Below are positions 1 through 4,724 of a stretch of 6,214 bases of DNA, one piece after another. The stretch spans positions 1 through 6,214 of the forward strand of contig CAYPOY010000318.1 of the NCBI GenBank assembly GCA_964412395.1, read 5' to 3'. A program made the translations under genes and the position numbers. The first letter of the stretch is position 1, and each line of letters opens with the position of its first letter. This stretch comes from CAYPOY01 sp964412395. Lineage in GTDB: Bacteria; Chloroflexota; Anaerolineae; B4-G1. The notes below the pieces were generated by a model. That model was not told the origin of the DNA and did no database searches. It saw only the letters and a program-made list of their open reading frames with translations.

Positions 1-185
1 GAACGAGGGGTCCCCCCCTTTACGCCTCGGTCAGAGACCTTCGGCGAACGAGGGGTCCCCCCCTTTACGCCTCGGTCAGAGACCTTCGGCGAACGAGGGG
101 TCCCCCCCTTTACGCCTCGGTCAGAGACCTTCGGCGAACGAGGGGGCTCCCCCCTTTACGCCTCGGTCAGAGACCTTCGGCGAAC
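1..185. repeat. 45-bp tandem repeat array, 4 copies, overlapping the 3' end of alaX
   Basis: Three identical 45-bp units lie at 1-45, 46-90 and 91-135. A fourth unit of 46 bp lies at 136-181, and the first four bases (GAAC) of a further unit are at 182-185. Each unit begins GAACGAGGGG and ends GACCTTCGGC. The fourth unit differs only in its G/C core, with G5-C-T-C6 in place of G4-T-C7. Every unit contains short inverted repeats: CGAGG/CCTCG, GGTC-AGA-GACC, and the G-run/C-run. The last copy supplies the stop codon and the last five to six codons of the minus-strand alaX gene. The array touches the window edge, so its full length is unknown. No spacers separate the copies, so it is not a CRISPR array. 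Function is unknown; it behaves like a minisatellite. Confidence 0.97.
139..165 (-). terminator. Hairpin just after the alaX stop, possible weak terminator
   Basis: Immediately downstream of the alaX stop the minus strand can fold AGGGGG-GAG-CCCCCT (155 to 141), a six-pair stem with a three-base loop. It can alternatively close the wider CGAGG/CCTCG arms at 139-143 and 161-165. The three more distal repeat copies can each form a shorter version, AGGGG-GGGA-CCCCT. There is no U-tract after the stem (the next bases are CGTTCGCC), so this is not a canonical intrinsic terminator. A role in ending the operon transcript or protecting its 3' end is inference from position and structure only. Confidence 0.3.
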
Positions 186-1426
186 AACAGGCTGGCAAGT
201 ACCGCTCTGACGTGAGCCACGTCGGTCGCCGGGGCGCTGCCCTGGGCCAGGTGAGGCCGCCCTCCCCCTTTGCCATCCAACTGCGTGCAGGCCTCCCGGA
301 GCAGTGCCGCCACGTCCAGGTCTACCCCCGGCTCGACTGAGCTCGCCGAAGTCTCAGCGCGAGCAAAACACAGATGCGTTCGCTCGCCGACGCTGGCCAG
401 CAAGGCAAGCACCCCTGGCCGCTGTGCCAACTCCTGAGCCAGGGCGCGCAGTTCACCCGCTTCACGCCGCTCCCAGACCTTCCACACCACACGGTACGGC
501 TCGCGGACGACGGTGGTTTCTGCCAGCTCACTCGCCTCCACCTTCAGCAAACGCTTACGCGCCCGACGCAGGTCCTGCCGCAATTGCTTGGCCTCGGCCT
601 GCAGCCGCTCCACAGCCTGATCCAGTTCCCAGTGGCCAACCGTCAGTAAGCCTGCCAGCCGATTGGCCATCCCGTTCTTGGCCCGGTAATCGCGCAGAGC
701 ACGTCCGCCACACAGGAACTCCACACGCGTCTCGTTTCCGCGATAGTCGAGACGCACAATCTTGATCAGCCCAATCTCGCCGGTGCGGGCGACGTGCGTC
801 CCGCCGCAGGGGTTCATGTCAAAGTCGGTGACCTCCACGATGCGCACCGGCCCTTCCACAACCGGCGGACGCCTCAAGGGCAGCGCAGCCAGTTCGTCCA
901 GGCCGACGAAGCGCACGTTGACCAAGCGATTCTCCCAGACCACCCGGTTGGCCAATTCCTCGACCGGCACCACTGCCGTCGGTTCCAGATGGGCCACATT
1001 AATGTCCACCGTGCTCATCTCCGTCCCCAGGTGGAACCCCACGGTGTCGGCATCGAGCAACTGCTCGAAGGCGGCGGAGAGGATATGCTGACCGGTGTGC
1101 TGCTGCATGTGGTCGAAGCGGCGGGGCCAGTCGAGTACCCCTTCGACCTCGGCCTCTGGCAAGGTCCCCTTCCCCCGATCCCCCCCCGCTTCGGGGAAGG
1201 GAGCAGAGAGAACGTGGACAATGGCGCCGTCTTTCTCTCGCACGACGACGTCAAGCACCGCTACCCCGTCCAGCGTTCCCCGGTCGGCTGGCTGGCCACC
1301 GGAGGTGGGGTAGAAGGCAGTGCGGTCGAGCACGACGGCCGGGCGGCCCTCCCAGTCCAATCGCTCGATCACGCAAGCAGAGAAGCGAGTGCAGTATGAG
1401 TCCGCGTAGTACAACCGTGTGGTCAT
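167..1426 (-). CDS. alaX: Alanyl-tRNA editing protein, AlaX-L type (tRNA_SAD plus DHHA1 domains)
   Basis: This 419-aa protein is a free-standing homologue of the editing half of alanyl-tRNA synthetase. The family hydrolyses Ser-tRNA(Ala) or Gly-tRNA(Ala) in the cytoplasm. Visible features in order: an N-terminal beta-barrel segment with the Gly-rich motif FYPTSGGQ (about 38-45); the editing core with HxxxH at H110/H114 and CGGTH at C207/H211, the expected zinc ligands; a charged helical, probably coiled-coil stretch at about 267-300; and a C-terminal DHHA1-like region with GGGRPHLAQG (387-396). Both zinc motifs and the length fit the long AlaX class (about 400 aa), and there is no aminoacylation domain. 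The ATG overlaps the stop of the upstream sensor kinase as ATGA and has GGAGG four bases before it, so translation is probably coupled. Odd points: a Gly-rich insertion near residues 76-90 is encoded by a G-rich inverted repeat, and the last codons lie in a tandem repeat. Confidence 0.93.
   Translation of the reverse strand: MTTRLYYADSYCTRFSACVIERLDWEGRPAVVLDRTAFYPTSGGQPADRGTLDGVAVLDVVVREKDGAIVHVLSAPFPEAGGDRGKGTLPEAEVEGVLDWPRRFDHMQQHTGQHILSAAFEQLLDADTVGFHLGTEMSTVDINVAHLEPTAVVPVEELANRVVWENRLVNVRFVGLDELAALPLRRPPVVEGPVRIVEVTDFDMNPCGGTHVARTGEIGLIKIVRLDYRGNETRVEFLCGGRALRDYRAKNGMANRLAGLLTVGHWELDQAVERLQAEAKQLRQDLRRARKRLLKVEASELAETTVVREPYRVVWKVWERREAGELRALAQELAQRPGVLALLASVGERTHLCFARAETSASSVEPGVDLDVAALLREACTQLDGKGGGRPHLAQGSAPATDVAHVRAVLASLLFAEGL
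1167..1201. repeat. G/C-run inverted repeat inside alaX
   Basis: On the plus strand CCCTTCCCC (1167-1175) is followed by its perfect complement GGGGAAGGG (1193-1201), leaving a 17-base loop. An alternative smaller hairpin, CCCCG-CTT-CGGGG, forms at 1184-1196. The intervening run has eight consecutive C. On the coding (minus) strand it reads as Pro-Phe-Pro-Glu-Ala-Gly-Gly-Asp-Arg-Gly-Lys-Gly, alaX residues 76-87, between the end of the beta-barrel and the HxxxH core. From memory of the family this loop is normally shorter, so it may be an in-frame insertion of a small G-rich palindromic element. The structure is seen directly; its origin is inference. Confidence 0.7.
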
Positions 1427-1435
1427 TCAGCCTCC
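1423..1435 (-). promoter_or_regulatory. ATGA stop/start overlap with Shine-Dalgarno for alaX
   Basis: The sensor kinase stop TGA (1423-1425) and the alaX ATG (1424-1426) share the four bases ATGA. A GGAGG motif at 1431-1435 sits within the last kinase codons, four bases before the ATG. This arrangement is typical of translational coupling, so AlaX output should track kinase translation. Confidence 0.85.
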
Positions 1436-3048
1436 AGGGGCAGGGTGAAATAGAAGGTCGCGCCGTGGCCCATCTCACTTTCCACCCAGATGCGGCCTCC
1501 GTGAGCTTCCACGGCCAATTTGCAGAAGGCCAGGCCCAGGCCAACTCCCCCAAAGCCTTTGGCACTCTTCAGACGCGCGAAACGGTCAAAAATGCGCTGA
1601 CGAGATTCGGCTGGGATACCAGGACCGGTATCCGCCACGGCAAACAAAATTTCCTCCCCCCCATCTTCCTTTCGTCTTCGCTCTACGCTGAGCGTGATGT
1701 GCCCCTCCCTCGGGGTAAACTTCACCGCGTTGTCCAGCAGATTCGTCAACACACGCAAGATCAGGTCGCCATCGGCCGGCACATTCGGCAAACCAGGGGC
1801 AACCCGCGCCACCAGGTTCTGCCCTCTATTCAGCGTCAACGGCTGGATCTGCTCTATCGCTTCCTGAACCAACAACTCAGGGCTCACGGGGGTCTTCCTC
1901 AACTCTGTTTCGCCCGCTTCCAGCCGGCCCAGATCCAGCAGCGAATCAATCCGCCGATACAGTTTCTGCCCACTGCGCATAGCGATGCCCAGCAACTTCA
2001 TCATCGGCAATGTCTGGTCGCGTTCGACGAAGGCAGTATAGATCAATTGCAGACTACTCATCATGCTGCCCAATGGATTGCGCAAATCGTGAACGACCAT
2101 ATGCGTCAGATCCTCGCGCATCTGCCCCAACGCCACCCGTTCCGAGACGTCGTGCCCGACCCACTGGACGGCCTCCCGTCCGCCGTAGTCAATCCTGGCC
2201 ATGTGCATTTCCAGGGTGCGGGTTTCCTCGCCGGATGGAATCTTCACCTCCATGCTGAGTCGTTGACCTTCCCGAACCTGCTGTATGGCCGCCTGGCACA
2301 CCCCTCGTTCCATCCCGAGCACGTCACAGAAGTCAGCACCGCTCAACCGCTCCCGAGGACGCTCTAGCATTTCGATCACCTGCTGGTTGAGGTCCAGAAT
2401 CCTCCCCTCCAGATCCAGCACAACGATGGGATCAGCACTTTCGTTGAAGAGGCTCTCGTAGCGACGCTCGGCCTGCCTCACGCGCTCATAAAGTTCGGCG
2501 TTGCGGATGGCGGCGGCGGCCAGATCGGCCACAGCAAGCAGTAGCCGCTGCGCATCTCTGTCGAAAGTACCCATGGCCGGGTTAAGCGCCTCGATCGCAC
2601 CGATGGGTTGCTCTTCGATCTTGACCGGGACGCCGAGCACCGCGCGTGTGCGGAAGCCCGTCCTTTCATCTACGCCGGGGTAAAAGCGCTCATCAGAGCG
2701 GGCCACGGGCACCAGCGCCGATTTACCAGTTTGAACCACCCAACCTGCAACCCCCTGATTGGGAGCCACACGCAGCCCAATCATTTCCTCGGCTGCCTGA
2801 CCAACAGCAACGCGGAAGACCAGTTCTCCCGTCTCCTCATCCAGCAGAGCGACCGATGCCGCTTCCACCTGGAAGTAATCTCGTACCTGGGTCATGAGAG
2901 ACTGCAGCACACTATCCAGGTCGAGAGTAGCGGTAAGCACCTGGCTGGTTTCGTGAAGAAATGTCAATTCACGCAGTCGTTTCTGCATTGCCTCAATCTG
3001 ACGCTCATCCAACCGCTGGTTGGGGACCTGGAACTCGGTACCTGTCAT
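1423..3048 (-). CDS. Soluble GAF-PAS sensor histidine kinase
   Basis: This is a 541-aa cytoplasmic two-component sensor with no signal peptide or membrane segment. Order of domains: a short coiled N-terminus; a GAF domain (about 30-185, with the segment around TRAVLGVPV near 134-142 typical of GAF); a PAS domain (about 193-305); HisKA with the H-box HDLRNPL, phospho-acceptor H320; and a HATPase domain with an N-box around N436/N440, a G1 box DTGPGIP (473-479), an F-box FDRF (487-490) and a G2 box GVGLGL (501-506). All catalytic boxes look intact. The signal is unknown; GAF and PAS domains bind small ligands, haem or flavin, and no diagnostic residue picks one. No response regulator is encoded in the window. 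Start: ATG at 3048 is chosen, following GGGAGGAGG at a long 15-base spacing and overlapping the upstream kinase gene by 44 bp. TTG at 3051 or ATG at 2988 (no overlap, 521 aa) are alternatives, and none alters the GAF domain. Confidence 0.9.
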   Translation of the reverse strand: MTGTEFQVPNQRLDERQIEAMQKRLRELTFLHETSQVLTATLDLDSVLQSLMTQVRDYFQVEAASVALLDEETGELVFRVAVGQAAEEMIGLRVAPNQGVAGWVVQTGKSALVPVARSDERFYPGVDERTGFRTRAVLGVPVKIEEQPIGAIEALNPAMGTFDRDAQRLLLAVADLAAAAIRNAELYERVRQAERRYESLFNESADPIVVLDLEGRILDLNQQVIEMLERPRERLSGADFCDVLGMERGVCQAAIQQVREGQRLSMEVKIPSGEETRTLEMHMARIDYGGREAVQWVGHDVSERVALGQMREDLTHMVVHDLRNPLGSMMSSLQLIYTAFVERDQTLPMMKLLGIAMRSGQKLYRRIDSLLDLGRLEAGETELRKTPVSPELLVQEAIEQIQPLTLNRGQNLVARVAPGLPNVPADGDLILRVLTNLLDNAVKFTPREGHITLSVERRRKEDGGEEILFAVADTGPGIPAESRQRIFDRFARLKSAKGFGGVGLGLAFCKLAVEAHGGRIWVESEMGHGATFYFTLPLEAE

Positions 3049-3685
3049 CAACTTTGAATACGACCTCCTCCCGCCCCTGCAGTTTCTCAAGAATCTTGTC
3101 TGTGATCAAATCCAGATGATTGGAATTCAGCACAAAGTCCAGATCGTCGGAGGGCACGCTCAACACCGGACAGAGCGAAAATCCGGCGATCCATTCCCCG
3201 TACAGTCCGTCGAGTTGCTCCAGATAGGCCGTCTCAATGTCCTGTTCATACGGACGTCCTCGGCGACGGATTCGTTCCTGGAGCGTGGGAACCGACGCTC
3301 GTAAATAGACAATCAGGTCAGGTGGGGGAAGCACAGTGGTCACGACCTCGTATAGTCCGCAATAACTACGGTAATCCCGCTCGTCCATCAATCCCTGCCT
3401 ATGGAGATTGCGGGCGAAGACTTCAGCGTCCTCGTAAACCGTGCGATCCTGAACCACCGAGCCGGCGCGCTGAAGCAACTGCCAATGGTGACGCAGGCGG
3501 CGTGAAAGGAAGTAGATCTGCGAGTGAAAGCTCCAACGCTGCATATCCCCATAGAAGTCAGCCAGATAGGGATTGTCGTTGACCGCCTCGAAAAAGGGCT
3601 CCCAGTTCAACCGCTCGCTCAAGAGCGCTGTCAGAGTGGACTTGCCCACTCCGATGTTGCCCGCGATGGCGACGAAACGTTTCAC
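3005..3685 (-). CDS. Deoxynucleoside kinase, YaaF-like (deoxyadenosine/deoxycytidine kinase type)
   Basis: This 226-aa P-loop kinase transfers phosphate from a nucleoside triphosphate to the 5' position of a deoxynucleoside, the first salvage step. Visible: P-loop GNIGVGKST (9-17); E33 and the NPYLADFY segment (38-45); WSFHSQIYFLSRR (51-63) with the base-contacting Gln position Q56; DRTVYED (80-86), matching the catalytic (E/D)RS motif and its following Asp; and the arginine-rich LID RIRRRGRPYE (138-147). The pattern, including GxWIxGFxxCPVL near 163-175, closely resembles remembered Bacillus YaaF (Dck). Substrate preference (dA, dC or both) cannot be fixed by eye. Start is GTG: an in-frame TGA lies three codons upstream and the P-loop begins at residue 9, so no other start fits. 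It begins 32 bp after the paralogue upstream. The last 20 or so residues extend past the usual family end and overlap the start of the sensor kinase. Confidence 0.92.
   Translation of the reverse strand: MKRFVAIAGNIGVGKSTLTALLSERLNWEPFFEAVNDNPYLADFYGDMQRWSFHSQIYFLSRRLRHHWQLLQRAGSVVQDRTVYEDAEVFARNLHRQGLMDERDYRSYCGLYEVVTTVLPPPDLIVYLRASVPTLQERIRRRGRPYEQDIETAYLEQLDGLYGEWIAGFSLCPVLSVPSDDLDFVLNSNHLDLITDKILEKLQGREEVVFKVDDRYRVPGPQPAVG
3064..3072 (-). promoter_or_regulatory. Shine-Dalgarno-like GGGAGGAGG inside the upstream kinase gene
   Basis: This strong purine-rich ribosome-binding motif lies within the 3' end of the YaaF-like kinase gene. It is 15 bases before ATG 3048 and 12 before TTG 3051 of the sensor kinase. 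The motif supports a sensor-kinase start in the overlap, but the spacing is longer than the usual 5-9 bases, so the start remains open. Confidence 0.5.
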
Positions 3686-3717
3686 CTCATCATCTCAATC
3701 TGTTCGATGCGCACCTA

Positions 3718-4605
3718 TTATGCCTCTTGCAGATCAACTCCGACAGCGTGGGCCATCTGTTGTAGCCGCCCCATTGCATCCTGCAGCGCCGTCCTCAGTT
3801 CCGCCCTCGAGCCCCCTGACCACCCCATCGCGCCGTCAACCAGGGCGGCTCCCACTCGCCCCACGGCCTCGTTCGCCGCCAGAAACTCCCCCACCGCTTC
3901 CCATCCTGATGCCACGTGAGTCGTCCCTACCAGCGTTTCCGGCGTCCTCAATGGACCAACGGGTTCCATCTGGGGTAGAGACTGCTGAAAGGCACCGAGC
4001 CCGAGGGCCGCCCGCACCTGCCCTTCGACGAAAGCCAGGGCGCCTGCATCCCGGACGTAGTCCAGGTTATCGGTGTCAACGGTCAGCAACGGGATTGGGG
4101 TATGGGTAGAAAAGTACTGTTCGTAGGCCCATTGAAGGCTTTCGATGTAAGCGCGGTCCATTTCCCGTTCATAGACGCGATCGCGGCTTGCAATGCGCGA
4201 CATCAGCACATCTGTACCGGCACGGAGGTAGATGACGAGATCAGGCACAGAGATGCGGTCGGCCAAGACATCATATAGCTGCTCATACACATCTAATTCG
4301 TCGCCCACAAGATTCAGATGAGCAAAGAGGCTGTCCTTGGCGAAAGTGTAGTCTGCGATGAGGGAGCCGCGAGCAAGAAGCGCCGGTACCATCTGCTGCT
4401 GCCGGTAGCGGCTCAGCAGGAAAACCATCTGGGTCTGGAAGGCATAGCGAGCGCGATCGGCATAAAAGCCGGAGAGGAAGGGATTCTCCTCAAAGGCCTC
4501 CAACAGCAATCTCGTTCTGAAGCGGGGCTGCAACAGACGAGCCAGCGTTGTCTTCCCCACCCCAATGGCACCCTCAATGGCAAGGAAGAAAGGTCGCATC
4601 ACCAT
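3718..4605 (-). CDS. Deoxynucleoside kinase, YaaG-like (deoxyguanosine kinase type), with C-terminal extension
   Basis: This 295-aa protein is the second member of the deoxynucleoside kinase family here. Visible: P-loop GAIGVGKTT (12-20); E36 and NPFLSGFY (41-48); YAFQTQMVFLLSRYRQQ (54-70) with Q57/Q59; ADYTFAKDSLFA (84-95); PDLVIYLRAG (121-130); and the LID region around SRIASRDRVYERE (136-148). Where the YaaF-like neighbour has Asp-Arg, this one has Asp-Tyr (D85-Y86), as in remembered Bacillus YaaG (Dgk), so deoxyguanosine or a related purine is the best guess. Catalytic core ends near residue 203. The remaining 90 or so residues are not part of the family fold I know; they look largely helical at 235-292 and match no domain I recognise. 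First gene after a perfect promoter; ATG 4605 has only a weak GAAGAG upstream, and ATG 4599 is a minor alternative. Adjacent YaaF/YaaG-like pairs occur in Bacillus, and lactobacilli have tandem partners forming heterodimers. Confidence 0.9.
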   Translation of the reverse strand: MVMRPFFLAIEGAIGVGKTTLARLLQPRFRTRLLLEAFEENPFLSGFYADRARYAFQTQMVFLLSRYRQQQMVPALLARGSLIADYTFAKDSLFAHLNLVGDELDVYEQLYDVLADRISVPDLVIYLRAGTDVLMSRIASRDRVYEREMDRAYIESLQWAYEQYFSTHTPIPLLTVDTDNLDYVRDAGALAFVEGQVRAALGLGAFQQSLPQMEPVGPLRTPETLVGTTHVASGWEAVGEFLAANEAVGRVGAALVDGAMGWSGGSRAELRTALQDAMGRLQQMAHAVGVDLQEA

Positions 4606-4610
4606 AGCAG

Positions 4611-4682
4611 TTAGCTCTTCTCAGCGATCGGGGTTTGCCATTTGTTCATTGGCTCATTGTTCATTTGTTCATCCATATACAT
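4611..4682 (-). CDS. Possible 23-aa leader ORF upstream of the kinase operon
   Basis: Starting at ATG 4680-4682 an open frame of 23 codons (beginning MYMDEQ, ending AEKS) runs to TAA at 4611-4613, five bases before the first kinase ATG and in a different frame. The predicted transcription start falls about 4684-4687, so the ATG would sit almost at the 5' end of the RNA with no Shine-Dalgarno. It contains no run of a single amino acid of the attenuation type. Much of it is made of the short ATGAACA-like repeats, so openness may be chance. Its stop next to the downstream start would allow coupling if it is translated. Support is positional only. Confidence 0.22.
   Translation of the reverse strand: MYMDEQMNNEPMNKWQTPIAEKS
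4638..4673 (-). repeat. Degenerate 7-8 bp ATGAACA-type direct repeats in the 5' leader
   Basis: The minus strand carries ATGAACAA (4672-4665), ATGAACA (4664-4658), ATGAGCCA (4657-4650) and ATGAACAA (4649-4642), followed by ATGG. Just upstream, TATATG occurs twice in tandem (4685-4674). This AT-rich run stands out against the GC-rich genes on both sides. It lies entirely in the predicted untranslated leader. It could be an operator with phased sites, a slippage-prone repeat, or a dispersed intergenic repeat of this genome; the window alone cannot decide. Confidence 0.75.
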
Positions 4683-4692
4683 ATACAACCCG

Positions 4693-4721
4693 ATTATAGC
4701 CTGAGAACCGAAAGGTGTCAA
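4693..4721 (-). promoter_or_regulatory. Consensus sigma70-type promoter for the dNK-dNK-HK-alaX operon
   Basis: Reading the minus strand, TTGACA (4721-4716) is followed by exactly 17 bases and then TATAAT (4698-4693), a full match to the -35/-10 consensus at optimal spacing. The predicted start of transcription is near 4684-4687, leaving a leader of about 80 bases before the first kinase ATG. The -35 box begins three bases past the glnA stop codon, so there is no room for a terminator between the genes and some glnA read-through is possible. Confidence 0.88.
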
Positions 4722-4724
4722 CGC

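Noticed and set aside
1..185. CRISPR array
   Set aside because: The copies abut directly with no unique spacers and no cas gene is present; this is a simple tandem repeat.
1..185. G-quadruplex array on the minus strand
   Set aside because: Each unit has a single long G-run separated by about 38 bases, too far apart for a standard intramolecular quadruplex.
304..1399. Several plus-strand open frames opposite alaX
   Set aside because: They are antisense to conserved zinc and DHHA1 motifs of AlaX, have no recognisable domains, and vary in frame as expected from GC-rich shadowing.
1396..2367. Long plus-strand open frame of 323 codons opposite the sensor kinase
   Set aside because: It lies antisense to the catalytic region of a well-supported histidine kinase. 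Its translation is rich in Gln, His, Arg and Pro without any recognisable domain, typical of a shadow frame in GC-rich DNA.
3049..3090. Sensor kinase start at TTG 3090
   Set aside because: No ribosome-binding site precedes it, it would overlap the nucleoside kinase by 86 bp, and the added Arg-rich residues are the in-frame reading of the GGGAGGAGG motif.
167..4605. Novel defence or toxin-antitoxin system
   Set aside because: All four genes belong to recognised housekeeping or signalling families with intact motifs; no effector, nuclease or toxin-like product is visible.
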